A stretch of DNA of 64,000 bases from Kaistella sp. SH40-3 (GTDB taxonomy: Bacteria > Bacteroidota > Bacteroidia > Flavobacteriales > Weeksellaceae): NCBI RefSeq assembly GCF_030686865.1, contig NZ_JAQYUS010000002.1, positions 248,001-312,000 on the forward strand, in the 5' to 3' direction. Positions 55,926 to 64,000 of this stretch are shown piece by piece. Position 1 is the stretch's first letter, and each line of letters begins with the position of its first letter. Made by a program: the position numbers and the translations under genes. The notes beneath the pieces were generated by a model. The model had not been told where the DNA came from, did no database searches, and was given only the letters and a program-made list of their open reading frames with translations.

Positions 55926-55939
55926 AGCGAACGTTCGCT
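55926..55939. promoter_or_regulatory. operator palindrome 1 in aceB-regulator gap
   Basis: AGCGAACGTTCGCT is a perfect 14-bp palindrome built on GCGAAC half-sites, 60 bp before the aceB start. Confidence 0.6.
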
Positions 55940-55956
55940 AAAATTATAAAATAATT

Positions 55957-55978
55957 ATTATGCGAACAACCGCATAAT
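55957..55978. promoter_or_regulatory. operator palindrome 2, overlapping the regulator promoter
   Basis: ATTATGCG-AACAAC-CGCATAAT is an 8-bp inverted repeat that also contains the GCGAAC word of palindrome 1. It ends just before the -7 box of the regulator gene, where a -33 element would lie, suggesting autoregulation. Confidence 0.55.
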
Positions 55979-55984
55979 TTTATT

Positions 55985-55992
55985 TACCTTTG
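55985..55992 (+). promoter_or_regulatory. -7 box of the RamB-like regulator gene
   Basis: TACCTTTG, an exact TAnnTTTG match, 53 bp before the ATG and directly after the second palindrome. Confidence 0.5.
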
Positions 55993-56045
55993 TATTCATC
56001 GGATTTTACAATCTATTTAGAAATAGTATAAATTAATTTTACTTA

Positions 56046-57515
56046 ATGGCAAGCGACAGTGATTTTATAAAAACAGTTTTCGGATTGAAAATGAAGCAGT
56101 TCCGACAAAAGAAGAATTTTTCTTTACAAGATCTGGCGAATTTAACAGGCGTTTCTAAATCTTATTTAAATGAGATTGAAAACGGTAAAAAATATCCGAA
56201 GCACGATAAAATTGCACAACTTGCCACAGCGCTGAATTGCACTTATGACGATTTGGTTTCTACAAAACTTGATAAAAGTTTAGCGCCGATTGCAGAAATT
56301 ATACAGTCCGATTTTTTCAAAGAAATTCCGCTTGACCTTTTTGGAATTAATAAAACAAACCTCATCAGCATCATCAGCGATGCTCCGAAAAAAGTCACTG
56401 CATTTATCAATACTTTAATTGAAATTTCAAAGAATTACAATTTAAGTAAAGAGCGTTTTTTCTTTGCCGTGATTAGAAGTTTTCAGGAATTGCATGATAA
56501 TTATTTTCCGGACATTGAGGAAAAAGCAAAGGCTTATATTCTGGAAAATAACATTTCTAGCAAACCAAAATCCGGTGAATTTGAAGATATTTTAAAAATA
56601 CAATTTGAGTACGAAATCAGATCTCTGGATTTGGAACAATACGGCGCTTCGGGGAAATTACGGTCGCTTTATATTCCGGAAAAGAAATTACTTTTATTGA
56701 ATGAACTTTTAGATGAAGATCAGAAAACATTTATCCTGGCGAAAGAAATCGGGTTTAATGTAATGAATCTAAATCCCCGTCCGAACACGTATTCCTGGTT
56801 AGATTTCACAAGTTTTGAAGAACTTTTAAATAACTATTATGTTTCTTATTTCGCTGGATGTTTGCTGATTCGCAAAGAAATATTAGCCCAGGAAATCAAC
56901 GAATTTTTTCAAAACCCAGAATGGAATCCAAAACTTTTTGAAAATCTAATCGAAGAATTTACGAACTCGCCGGAAACCTTCTATTACCGTTTAACGAACA
57001 TTCTCCCGCAAGAATTGGGAATTAAAGATCTATTCTATCTCTGTTTCACGAAGAAGAAAAATTCAGATAAAATTCAGATTTTAAAGGAATTGCATTTGAA
57101 TCAGCAACAAGCGCCGCACGCAAATGCAACGAACGAACATTACTGCAGACGCTGGATTGCGGTAAAAAATCTTTCAAATTTAAAAGAAAACGAAAAACTT
57201 ACCGATGCTCAAATCTCTCATTATAAAGATAGCGGATTGACCTATCTGGTGATTTCCACTTCACAGAAAAACCCTTTTTCGGATGGAACAAACAGAAGTT
57301 ATTGTGTGGGAATTTTATTGAATTCTAATTCTTTAAAGAAAATTAAATTTGCAAAAAGTGATCAGATTAAAACCGTAAATGTTGGTGTAACTTGCGAAGT
57401 CTGCAGCATTCCGGATTGCGAGGTTCGACAGGCGCCACCCTCAAGACTGGAGAAAGAAATCTTTAATGAAAATATGAAGAAATCGATTCAGAAGATTCGG
57501 AAAGAAATGCTTTAA
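56046..57515 (+). CDS. RamB/ScfR-type XRE regulator of the glyoxylate shunt
   Basis: A 489-residue regulator. Residues ~10-70 are an XRE helix-turn-helix (MKQFRQKKNFSLQDLANLTG then VSKSYLNEIENGKKYPKHDK). The middle is the IrrE-N-like/DUF955 domain, lacking a clear HExxH (EIGFN in its place), and the C-terminus has CEVCSIPDCEVRQAPPSR, the cysteine cluster of the short-chain fatty-acyl regulators. RamB of Corynebacterium represses aceA/aceB and responds to acetate metabolism. Its location divergent from aceB, with operators in the gap, supports the same role. Confidence 0.88.
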   Translation: MASDSDFIKTVFGLKMKQFRQKKNFSLQDLANLTGVSKSYLNEIENGKKYPKHDKIAQLATALNCTYDDLVSTKLDKSLAPIAEIIQSDFFKEIPLDLFGINKTNLISIISDAPKKVTAFINTLIEISKNYNLSKERFFFAVIRSFQELHDNYFPDIEEKAKAYILENNISSKPKSGEFEDILKIQFEYEIRSLDLEQYGASGKLRSLYIPEKKLLLLNELLDEDQKTFILAKEIGFNVMNLNPRPNTYSWLDFTSFEELLNNYYVSYFAGCLLIRKEILAQEINEFFQNPEWNPKLFENLIEEFTNSPETFYYRLTNILPQELGIKDLFYLCFTKKKNSDKIQILKELHLNQQQAPHANATNEHYCRRWIAVKNLSNLKENEKLTDAQISHYKDSGLTYLVISTSQKNPFSDGTNRSYCVGILLNSNSLKKIKFAKSDQIKTVNVGVTCEVCSIPDCEVRQAPPSRLEKEIFNENMKKSIQKIRKEML

Positions 57516-57554
57516 GAAAAATATTAAATCTTAATTTTACCTTATTGTTTAAAT

Positions 57555-58598
57555 ATGAAAAAATATTTAACACTCCTATTAGTTGCAATTTCAACACTTT
57601 GCTTTTCTCAATTAAAGCAAATGATGGAAGCATTAAAATTAAATCAGCCGGATAAAGCAATTAAAATTGGACAAAACTCAAAGAACGATTCCGATTCATT
57701 TGAAATGAATTTTCTTTTTGCGAAAGCGTACAATCAAAAGAAAGATTACAAAAATGCTGAATTATTTATTGAGAAAGCAAAGGTTCTTAGTAATGAAAAC
57801 TGGCAAAAAGCCTGGATTTCAGTTGAATCAATCCAAACGTATTATGGACTTGGCAAGATTTATGAGGCGAAAAATGTTTATGAAAAGGCGAAAGAAATTC
57901 CAGGAACTAAAAACTCAGACAATGAATTAAAATATTGGGGAATTCTGTTTGGGTTTGATGAGTTATACAAAGATTGGAAAAATGTGGAGTCAAGAAACCT
58001 GATTTTCCATTTCCAAAATACGATTTCAGAAGAAAATATTAAATCAATTGTATCTTCAAGACAAGACGCTTTCGATAAGATTAATTCCTTTTTTAAATCT
58101 GAACTTCCAAAGAAAATTGACTTTTTTGTTTGGGATTTACCAGGTAATCACAATCCATATTTAAACAAAAATTTAGGATTTACAAATCCAGAATTTTGTA
58201 TTTCTCACAACAGAACAAATCAATCTGCAGGACATGAAATCGCTCACAACATCATTCATTGGAGAAATCCAAACAGTTTGAAAGTAAGATTTATCAATGA
58301 AGGAATTGCGGTATATTTTGATCAGAACAAAAATGATAAAATGACCAGTGCAAAGGAAATCAACATTTTAAATCCGGTTTCTATTAAGAAAATGTGGCAA
58401 GATGGAAAAGAGATCGATGAAAGTTTGCTTTATCCAATTTCCGGAGCATTTGTAGGGTTTTTGATAAAATACGATAAAGACAAATTTTTGCAACTTTCCG
58501 AAAATCAAACTTACGAAAATGCAAAAATTATTTATGGTGACCAACTGGATGATTTGATTTCTAAATTTACAAAAGAATTAAATTCCAAAAATAAATAA
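57555..58598 (+). CDS. exported TPR-HExxH peptidase-like protein
   Basis: A 347-residue secreted protein. Signal peptide to residue ~19 (STLCFSQ). About residues 25-115 form TPR-like helical repeats (KAIKIGQNSKNDSD, KKDYKNAELFIEKAK). The zincin site is AGHEIAHNIIHW with the HExxH motif and FINEGIAVYFD as a likely Glu ligand downstream, resembling the peptidase-MA fold. No neighbouring gene helps. Peptidase activity is plausible but not proven. Confidence 0.72.
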   Translation: MKKYLTLLLVAISTLCFSQLKQMMEALKLNQPDKAIKIGQNSKNDSDSFEMNFLFAKAYNQKKDYKNAELFIEKAKVLSNENWQKAWISVESIQTYYGLGKIYEAKNVYEKAKEIPGTKNSDNELKYWGILFGFDELYKDWKNVESRNLIFHFQNTISEENIKSIVSSRQDAFDKINSFFKSELPKKIDFFVWDLPGNHNPYLNKNLGFTNPEFCISHNRTNQSAGHEIAHNIIHWRNPNSLKVRFINEGIAVYFDQNKNDKMTSAKEINILNPVSIKKMWQDGKEIDESLLYPISGAFVGFLIKYDKDKFLQLSENQTYENAKIIYGDQLDDLISKFTKELNSKNK

Positions 58599-58670
58599 TC
58601 ATTATTCACTACAATTCTTCCCAGATTTAAATTCAAAACTAAATCGTAACTTTCAGTAAATAAATGAAGT

Positions 58671-59324
58671 ATGTTTTTAGTCGACTTACTTTTCCCGAAT
58701 CGGTGTTTGGAATGCAACCGAATCATTCATCATGAAGAAGTGGTTTGTGAATTGTGTTTTGATCAGATTCATTTTACGCATCATCACCATTCCGAAAGCA
58801 ATCTTTTACTGGAGAAATGTCGGTTACTTTTTCCTATTGAAAGTGCTTTCGCGCTGATGCAGTTTGAGGAAGAAAGCACCAGTCAAAAGATTATTCATCA
58901 GTTAAAATACGGCAGCCGGGAGAAAATCGGAAAAATCATCGCAAACTGGACTTTAGAAAAAATTGATTTCAATTCTATGAAAATTGATCTTTTGGCAACG
59001 GTTCCACTTCATCCGAAAAAAGAGAAAGAACGTGGTTATAATCAATTGCATTTGTTTGCAGACTCACTTTCCAAAGAATTGAAAATTTCGTGCGATCACA
59101 CTTTAATTAAAAGGAATTTCTACAAAAAAGCACAAGCCAAAAAACGACGCGAGCAAAGAACTTTTAATGAAAATCTGTTTTCAATTAACAAGAAAATTTC
59201 AAATCAGCATATTTTATTAATCGATGATGTTTTCACGACTGGAAATACGATGAGCGCCGTGGCCTGGCAAATTTTAAAGGAAGGAAATAATAAAGTAAGC
59301 GTTTTGGTAATGGCGATGGACTAA
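58671..59324 (+). CDS. ComF family phosphoribosyltransferase-like protein
   Basis: A 217-residue ComF/GntX-family protein. Zinc-ribbon cysteines C12, C15, C26 and C29 are at the N-terminus, then the phosphoribosyltransferase domain ends with the PRPP-binding motif ILLIDDVFTTGNTMSAV. The conserved TVPLHPKKEKERGYNQL and KKAQAKKRREQR are typical. ComF is needed for DNA uptake in competent bacteria, but a general role is also possible. It precedes a terminator at 59327. Confidence 0.9.
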   Translation: MFLVDLLFPNRCLECNRIIHHEEVVCELCFDQIHFTHHHHSESNLLLEKCRLLFPIESAFALMQFEEESTSQKIIHQLKYGSREKIGKIIANWTLEKIDFNSMKIDLLATVPLHPKKEKERGYNQLHLFADSLSKELKISCDHTLIKRNFYKKAQAKKRREQRTFNENLFSINKKISNQHILLIDDVFTTGNTMSAVAWQILKEGNNKVSVLVMAMD

Positions 59325-59326
59325 AA

Positions 59327-59355
59327 AAACTCCTTATCAAAAAGAGAAGGAGTTT
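59327..59355. terminator. hairpin after comF (bidirectional)
   Basis: Stem AAACTCCTT / AAGGAGTTT with an eleven-base loop; the T-run is strong on the minus strand and short on the plus strand. Confidence 0.6.
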
Positions 59356-59371
59356 CCAAGATTATATATTT

Positions 59372-59437
59372 ATCTGTGCAAATCTGTGAAATCTGTGTGC
59401 ATTGTTACTCTCACAGATCCCACGGATTTACACAGAT
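59372..59437. repeat. inverted ATCTGTG repeat in the comF-upp gap
   Basis: Left arm ATCTGTGCAAATCTGTG (with a further AAATCTGTGTG) pairs with right arm CACAGATCCCACGGATTT then ACACAGAT; ATCTGTG occurs as a direct sub-repeat in each arm. The arms are separated by 12 bases. It lies between two convergent genes. Confidence 0.65.
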
Positions 59438-59467
59438 TTTTTTTAAATGATATGACATTAAAGATGA

Positions 59468-60118
59468 TTATCTCTGTAATTTCTCGCCGTAAGATAAATC
59501 TCCTGCATCACCCAATCCTGGCGTGATATATCCTTTTGAAGTTAGTTTTTCGTCAATCACTCCAACCCAGATTTTCGCTTCAGGATAGGCGTTTTGAATG
59601 GCATCAACTCCTTGCTGAGATGCGATGGCTGCAACGATATGAAGTTGTGTTGGCTTCCCGTGATTTAATAAATCCTTTATTGCCTCAATTAAACTTGCTC
59701 CTGTTGCCAACATTGGATCTGCGACGATTAACGGCCTTCCATCAACGCTCGGACAAGTTAAATAATCCTGTTTAATGGAAAAATAATCATTAGCGTCATG
59801 TTTTCTGTAAGCGGCAACGAAACCACAATCTGCTTTATCCAGATAATTTAAAATTCCCTGAAACAAAGGAACACCTGCTCTCAATATCGTAGTAATTACA
59901 GGTTGCACCGCAACTTCTTTGGCTTTAATTTTATCTAAAGGTGTCGTGATTTCAATTTCCTCGGTTTCTAATCCTTTGCTGATTTCAAAGGCGGCAATTT
60001 CGCCGATACGTTCCATATTTCTGCGGAATCTTAATCGGTCAGTTTGAACATCTACATTGCGAAGTTCATTAATCCAAGTATTTACTAAAGAGAAATTGTC
60101 TGAAAGAATTGTTATCAT
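59468..60118 (-). CDS. upp: uracil phosphoribosyltransferase
   Basis: Salvage enzyme converting uracil and PRPP to UMP, 216 residues. The PRPP loop is VADPMLATGASLIEAI, and the uracil-binding end is YITPGLGDAGDLSYGEK. VPLFQGILNYLDKADCGFVA is typical. It is monocistronic, convergent with comF. Confidence 0.95.
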   Translation of the reverse strand: MITILSDNFSLVNTWINELRNVDVQTDRLRFRRNMERIGEIAAFEISKGLETEEIEITTPLDKIKAKEVAVQPVITTILRAGVPLFQGILNYLDKADCGFVAAYRKHDANDYFSIKQDYLTCPSVDGRPLIVADPMLATGASLIEAIKDLLNHGKPTQLHIVAAIASQQGVDAIQNAYPEAKIWVGVIDEKLTSKGYITPGLGDAGDLSYGEKLQR

Positions 60119-60163
60119 TGCTATAAGTTAGGTTGCAAAGTTCGTGATAATTTTAAGTATTAA

Positions 60164-60192
60164 AAAGCCCTTTAGATAAAATCTAAAAGGCT
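60164..60192 (-). terminator. terminator of der
   Basis: Minus-strand stem AAGCCTTTTAGAT / ATCTAAAGGGCTT, with a TTT loop and one G-U pair, then T-run. Confidence 0.75.
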
Positions 60193-60199
60193 TGGGTTT

Positions 60200-61507
60200 T
60201 TATTTTTGACGGAAATAGACTTCAATAGGAACTCCGGTGAATCCGAACTCTTTTCGAAGTTGGTTTTCCGCAAATCTTTTGTAGGCTTCTTTTACGTATT
60301 GGGGTAAGTTGCAGAAAAATACGAACTGCGGACTTGGAGTTGGAAGTTGTACGCAATATTTAATTTTCACGTATTTCCCTTTCAATGCTGGTGGCGGCGT
60401 TTTCTCAAAAATAGGAAGCATAATTTCATTCAGTTTCGAAGTTTTAATTTTCTTCGCTCTGTTTTGGTAAACCTCCATCGCAACTTCTACGGTTTTTAGG
60501 ATTCTCTGTTTCGTTAAAGCAGATACAAAAAGAATTGGAATATCCGTAAACTGACCAATTTTTTCTTTAATTCTTGCTTCGAAGTCACGGGTTGTATTGG
60601 TTTCTTTTTCTACCAAATCCCATTTGTTGACAACGATTACAATTCCTTTTCTGTTTTTCTGAGCCAGTCCGAAAATATTCATATCCTGAGATTCCCATCC
60701 TAAAGTAGCATCAACCATAATGATCACAACATCAGAATACTCAATCGAACGAACAGAACGCATTACCGAATAGAACTCTAAATCTTCTTTTACTTTGGCT
60801 TTACGACGCATTCCGGCGGTATCAACCAAAACAAATTCATGTCCGAATTTATTATATAAAGTTTGGATTGAATCACGCGTTGTTCCAGCAACATCAGTTA
60901 CTATATTTTGTTCTTTGTCTAAAAGTGCGTTGGTTAAAGTTGATTTTCCAACGTTTGGTCTTCCTGCAATCGTAATTTTAGGTAAACCTTCGAAAGGATC
61001 TTTGTATTCGGTAGTGGGGAAATCTTTTACGATATCATCCAACAACTCTCCGGTTCCGGAACCTGTTGCAGAAGACATGGTGTAATATTTTGAAATTCCC
61101 AACTGATAGAATTCAGTTGCAGCCAATTCTTCTTTTGCAGAATCTGCTTTGTTAACTACGATATACACCGGCTTATTCGAACGACGCAACATTTCGTGTA
61201 TTTCGATATCTGTATCTGTTAAACCTTCAGCAACATTCAGCATGAAAATAATTGAGGTTGCTTCATCAACCGCTAATTCAACCTGTTTGATAATTTCTCC
61301 CTGGAATGCATCTTCAGTATCAACTTCGTAACCTCCGGTATCGATTACAGTGAATTCAACTCCGTTCCAGTCAGATTTTCCGTAATGACGGTCTCTGGTA
61401 ACTCCGGCGGTTGAATCTACGATTGCTTCTCTACGTTCTAGAAAACGGTTAAAAAGGGTGGATTTCCCAACGTTGGGACGTCCTACTATGGCGACGATAT
61501 TCGACAT
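60200..61507 (-). CDS. der: ribosome-assembly GTPase Der
   Basis: Tandem-GTPase Der/EngA, 435 residues, with two G-domains: G1 motifs GRPNVGKSTLFNRF (residue ~8) and GRPNVGKSTLTNAL (~180), G3 DTGGYE and DTAGMRRKAKV, G4 NKAD and NKWD. The C-terminal KH-like domain contains KIKYCVQLPTPSPQFVFFCN. It helps 50S subunit maturation. A -7 TATCTTTG box lies 66 bp upstream. Confidence 0.97.
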   Translation of the reverse strand: MSNIVAIVGRPNVGKSTLFNRFLERREAIVDSTAGVTRDRHYGKSDWNGVEFTVIDTGGYEVDTEDAFQGEIIKQVELAVDEATSIIFMLNVAEGLTDTDIEIHEMLRRSNKPVYIVVNKADSAKEELAATEFYQLGISKYYTMSSATGSGTGELLDDIVKDFPTTEYKDPFEGLPKITIAGRPNVGKSTLTNALLDKEQNIVTDVAGTTRDSIQTLYNKFGHEFVLVDTAGMRRKAKVKEDLEFYSVMRSVRSIEYSDVVIIMVDATLGWESQDMNIFGLAQKNRKGIVIVVNKWDLVEKETNTTRDFEARIKEKIGQFTDIPILFVSALTKQRILKTVEVAMEVYQNRAKKIKTSKLNEIMLPIFEKTPPPALKGKYVKIKYCVQLPTPSPQFVFFCNLPQYVKEAYKRFAENQLRKEFGFTGVPIEVYFRQK

Positions 61508-61572
61508 AAAATTTTGTTTAATAATGTTATTATTAATGGGTTACTCGAACTTTTCAAGCCCAAAAATTTTTG

Positions 61573-61580
61573 CAAAGATA
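61573..61580 (-). promoter_or_regulatory. -7 box of der
   Basis: On the minus strand TATCTTTG, exact TAnnTTTG, about 66 bp before the der ATG. Confidence 0.4.
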
Positions 61581-61703
61581 GTTTATTTTAGCCGTTTCTT
61601 TTATTAATGTTAATATTTGTAACTTTAACATTGGTTTTATTACCTATCAAAGTACGAAGTATTAAACCTTATTATAAAAATTAACAACCAAAAACTCTAA
61701 ATC

Positions 61704-62258
61704 ATGACTGCTATTTTAATTCTTCTGGCGGCGATCGCCATCTTTTTCTTTTACGGAATCTCAATCTACAACCGCTTGGTTAAATTAAAAACAATGGTCC
61801 AGGAAGCTTGGAGCAGCATCGATGTGATGTTGAAAAAAAGGCATGACTTAATTCCTAACTTAGTAGAAACCGTAAAAGGTTATGCAACGCACGAGAGAGA
61901 AACATTTGACAGTGTAACGCGTGCCAGAGCAGCAGCAATGAGCGCAAACACTATTCAGGAAAAGGAAGCCGCAGAAAAAAATCTGAATCAGGCGATGATG
62001 AATCTGAATGCTGTTGCCGAACAATATCCGGATCTAAAAGCAAACACCAATTTCTTACAACTTCAAACTGAACTTTCTGCTCTAGAAGGCGACATCGAAA
62101 AAGCAAGAAGATATTATAATGGAACTGTTCGGGAAAACAATATCCTGGTGGATACTTTCCCAAGTAATTTTATTGCGAACATGTTCAAATTCACCAAATC
62201 TGCCTTCTTTGAATTAGATAATATAGCAGAGCGCGTGGTGCCGAGCATTAAATTCTAA
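61704..62258 (+). CDS. lemA: LemA family membrane protein
   Basis: A 184-residue LemA protein with an N-terminal membrane helix (ILILLAAIAIFFFYGI) and a helical cytoplasmic or periplasmic domain beginning IYNRLVKLKTMVQEAWSSID then VMLKKRHDLIPNLVE, a sequence nearly diagnostic of LemA. AEQYPDLKANTNFLQLQTEL is also typical. The DUF2207 gene starts four bases after its stop, a pair seen in many bacteria. The function of LemA is unclear. Confidence 0.92.
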   Translation: MTAILILLAAIAIFFFYGISIYNRLVKLKTMVQEAWSSIDVMLKKRHDLIPNLVETVKGYATHERETFDSVTRARAAAMSANTIQEKEAAEKNLNQAMMNLNAVAEQYPDLKANTNFLQLQTELSALEGDIEKARRYYNGTVRENNILVDTFPSNFIANMFKFTKSAFFELDNIAERVVPSIKF

Positions 62259-62262
62259 AACC

Positions 62263-64000
62263 ATGAAACGTTTATTCATAGGATTTTTCCTACTGATTTT
62301 CAGTTTGGGATTTGCACAGGATGTGAACTCAACTGGAAATGAGGCATATAATTACGAACATATTTTAGCATTTCATTCTGATATTACAATCTCTAAAGAT
62401 GCCGAAACCACGATTACTGAAAATATTAAAGTTTATGCAAATGGCAATATTATAAAGCGAGGAATTTTTCGTTCACTTCCTTTATGGCGAAATATAAATG
62501 GAAAAAAAATCAGAATTAAATATGATATCCTTTCCGTTCGAAAAAATGGTTTGAAAGAAAACTATCACACCGAAAAAACGAGTGACGACTACGGCATATA
62601 TTTCGGCGACAAAGACATCATCTTATCTCCAGGGGTTTACGATTATGAACTAAAATATAAAACGAATGATCAAATTGGATTCTTTAAGGATTATGATGAA
62701 TTTTACTGGAACGTAAACGGTGCATTATGGAATTTCCCGGTGGATGAAATTTCAGCGAAAGTTACTTTACCTGCAGGTGCAAAAATCATACAGCAATCTT
62801 GTTATACGGGAAGTTACGGCTCAACCACTTCCAATTGTATCGGAAATCAAACAACTGAAAACACGGTAGAATGGTCTGCAAAAAACTTAGGTCAAAATGA
62901 AGGTTTAACTATCGCTGTTGGCTTTAATAAAGGAATTTTTACTCCGCCCCCTCCACCAGGAATGTTGGAAAAATATGGAGTTTTAGGCCTGCTGATTGCA
63001 GCAGCTCTGGGTTTATTTGGATATTTCTATACCAGTTGGCAGAAGTACGGAATCGATCCACAAAAACCAATTGTTTATCCACAGTTTAATGCGCCCCAAA
63101 ATCTATCGCCGGCATCTTTGGGGTATTTGGAGAACGATTATTATTCGGCGCAGATGATCTCAGCATCAATCGTAAACTTGGCGGTTAAAGGTTTCCTCAA
63201 AATCATTGAGAATGATAAAAGAATTTTAGGGATTTTCGGTGGCAAAGAATATACTTTACAAAAAATAAAAGAACAGGATCAGACTTTACCGAAAGAGGAA
63301 ATCAACCTGATGAATAAACTATTTGATGATGGTTCACAAACGGTAACTTTTGATGGAAAATATAATTCTAAAATAGAATACGCTGTTAATGATTTTAAAG
63401 CAAGTTTGAAATTTCAGCACGATGCTTTTTTATCTAAAGGGAATAATTACAATAAACTCTACCTTCCGATTTTAATTATTTCAGTATTATATGGACTTGG
63501 ATTATTTTTCAGTTACAAAACAAGTTATAGCGATGTGCATGTAGGTGCTGGGATTCCACTGGGCGCTGCGGCACTATTTTTCGGGATATTTATTTCTATC
63601 TATTTCGAAAGATCTACCGTAGTGAAAGTTCTTTTCGCCCTCATTTCAGTTGGTTTGGTTTTAATTTCATTCACCTTATTTTCCTTAGACACAACACGAT
63701 CAGAGAATCTTGGTTTCTATGCAAGTTATGGATTCTTGATATTCGGTTTTATAAGTATTATTCTTTTTCAATACCTCATCAAACAGCCTACTCCTGAAAA
63801 ATTAGAAACCCAATCTCTCATTGAAGGGTTCAAAATGTACTTGGGAACGGCAGAAGAAAAAACATTACAATTTCATAATCCACCAGCAATGACGCCAGAG
63901 GTTTTTGAAAAAATGTTGCCTTACGCGATGGTTTTAGGTGTTGATAAAATATGGGGTCAAAAATTTCAAAATATGTTGAAGACCTCATCATTGGCAAACC
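62263..64000 (+). CDS. DUF2207 membrane protein, C-terminus cut by window edge
   Basis: Partial (579 codons visible, running off at 64000). It starts at ATG 62263 with signal peptide MKRLFIGFFLLIFSLGFAQD. The extracytoplasmic N-terminal domain has YNYEHILAFHSDITISKDAE then TTITENIKVYANGN and GIFRSLPLW, the DUF2207 signature, and then a membrane helix with GLLIAAALGLFGYFYTSW. A cytoplasmic segment follows with SPASLGYLENDYYSAQMISA and further helices from LILIISVLYG. It is paired with lemA. Function unknown. Confidence 0.85.
   Translation, partial: MKRLFIGFFLLIFSLGFAQDVNSTGNEAYNYEHILAFHSDITISKDAETTITENIKVYANGNIIKRGIFRSLPLWRNINGKKIRIKYDILSVRKNGLKENYHTEKTSDDYGIYFGDKDIILSPGVYDYELKYKTNDQIGFFKDYDEFYWNVNGALWNFPVDEISAKVTLPAGAKIIQQSCYTGSYGSTTSNCIGNQTTENTVEWSAKNLGQNEGLTIAVGFNKGIFTPPPPPGMLEKYGVLGLLIAAALGLFGYFYTSWQKYGIDPQKPIVYPQFNAPQNLSPASLGYLENDYYSAQMISASIVNLAVKGFLKIIENDKRILGIFGGKEYTLQKIKEQDQTLPKEEINLMNKLFDDGSQTVTFDGKYNSKIEYAVNDFKASLKFQHDAFLSKGNNYNKLYLPILIISVLYGLGLFFSYKTSYSDVHVGAGIPLGAAALFFGIFISIYFERSTVVKVLFALISVGLVLISFTLFSLDTTRSENLGFYASYGFLIFGFISIILFQYLIKQPTPEKLETQSLIEGFKMYLGTAEEKTLQFHNPPAMTPEVFEKMLPYAMVLGVDKIWGQKFQNMLKTSSLAN

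Overview
The window reads as chromosome of a low-GC member of the Bacteroidota, class Flavobacteriia, most likely the Chryseobacterium/Kaistella group. The reasons are the -7 boxes of the form TAnnTTTG in front of many genes, the OstA-like, DUF2147, DUF4230, DUF6341/DUF6427, DUF3109, DUF4142 and KTSC families, short exported proteins with flavobacterial signal peptides ending in FAQ/FSQ/YAQ, and intergenic AT-rich repeats built from TTTGCG/CTTTTG words. No rRNA, tRNA, CRISPR array, prophage or transposase gene is visible. Most of the window is core metabolism and housekeeping.

Layout. 1-9 kb (all minus strand): a partial class-III aminotransferase, an OstA/LptA-like protein co-transcribed with a Fur-family regulator, the potassium transporter Kup, pyruvate dehydrogenase E1 beta, a DUF2147 protein and an LTA-synthase-like sulfatase. 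9-15 kb (mostly plus): phosphatidylserine synthase, a DnaQ-like exonuclease, a TonB-C-like exported protein, an FAH-family hydrolase, a universal stress protein, then DUF6341 divergent from DUF6427-DUF3109-MgtC. 15-24 kb (minus): a large M16 peptidase with an extra C-terminal domain, trigger factor, and a metal-uptake-like trio (lipoprotein, ZnuD-like TonB receptor, small Cys/His exported protein). 24-28 kb: pfkA-gapA glycolytic pair, an MpaB-type oxygenase, DUF4230. 28-37 kb (minus): an MmcB-like nuclease, a LuxE-like acyl ligase, an exported HIUase, LpxH, QueD, AsnB, a GMC oxidoreductase and RsmB. 37-45 kb (plus): membrane and EEP-family proteins, a Gfo/Idh oxidoreductase, a VWA/MoxR-ATPase pair, a TM2 protein and an HPF-like protein. 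45-52 kb: a J-domain/KTSC protein, MscS channel, TyrRS, a desaturase, a FolX-HPPK fusion next to a FolM-like reductase and a flavin reductase, and a cupredoxin/DUF4142 pair. 52-57 kb: the glyoxylate shunt (malate synthase, isocitrate lyase) divergent from a RamB/ScfR-type regulator, with clear palindromic operators between them. 57-64 kb: an HExxH peptidase, ComF, Upp, Der, LemA and a partial DUF2207 protein.

The most noteworthy items are: (i) FolX (not FolB) fused to an HPPK-like domain that has lost the usual C-terminal catalytic segment, adjacent to a FolM/PTR1-like reductase, which suggests a dihydromonapterin-type pterin branch; (ii) palindromic operators in the aceB-ramB intergenic region that overlap the regulator promoter; (iii) several copies of a MITE-like intergenic element with CCGCAAAAG-type terminal inverted repeats, one of them inside the aceB-aceA operon; (iv) two structured elements that resemble the Flavo-1 RNA motif; and (v) promoters whose -7 box sits 4-5 bases before the start codon, predicting leaderless mRNAs.
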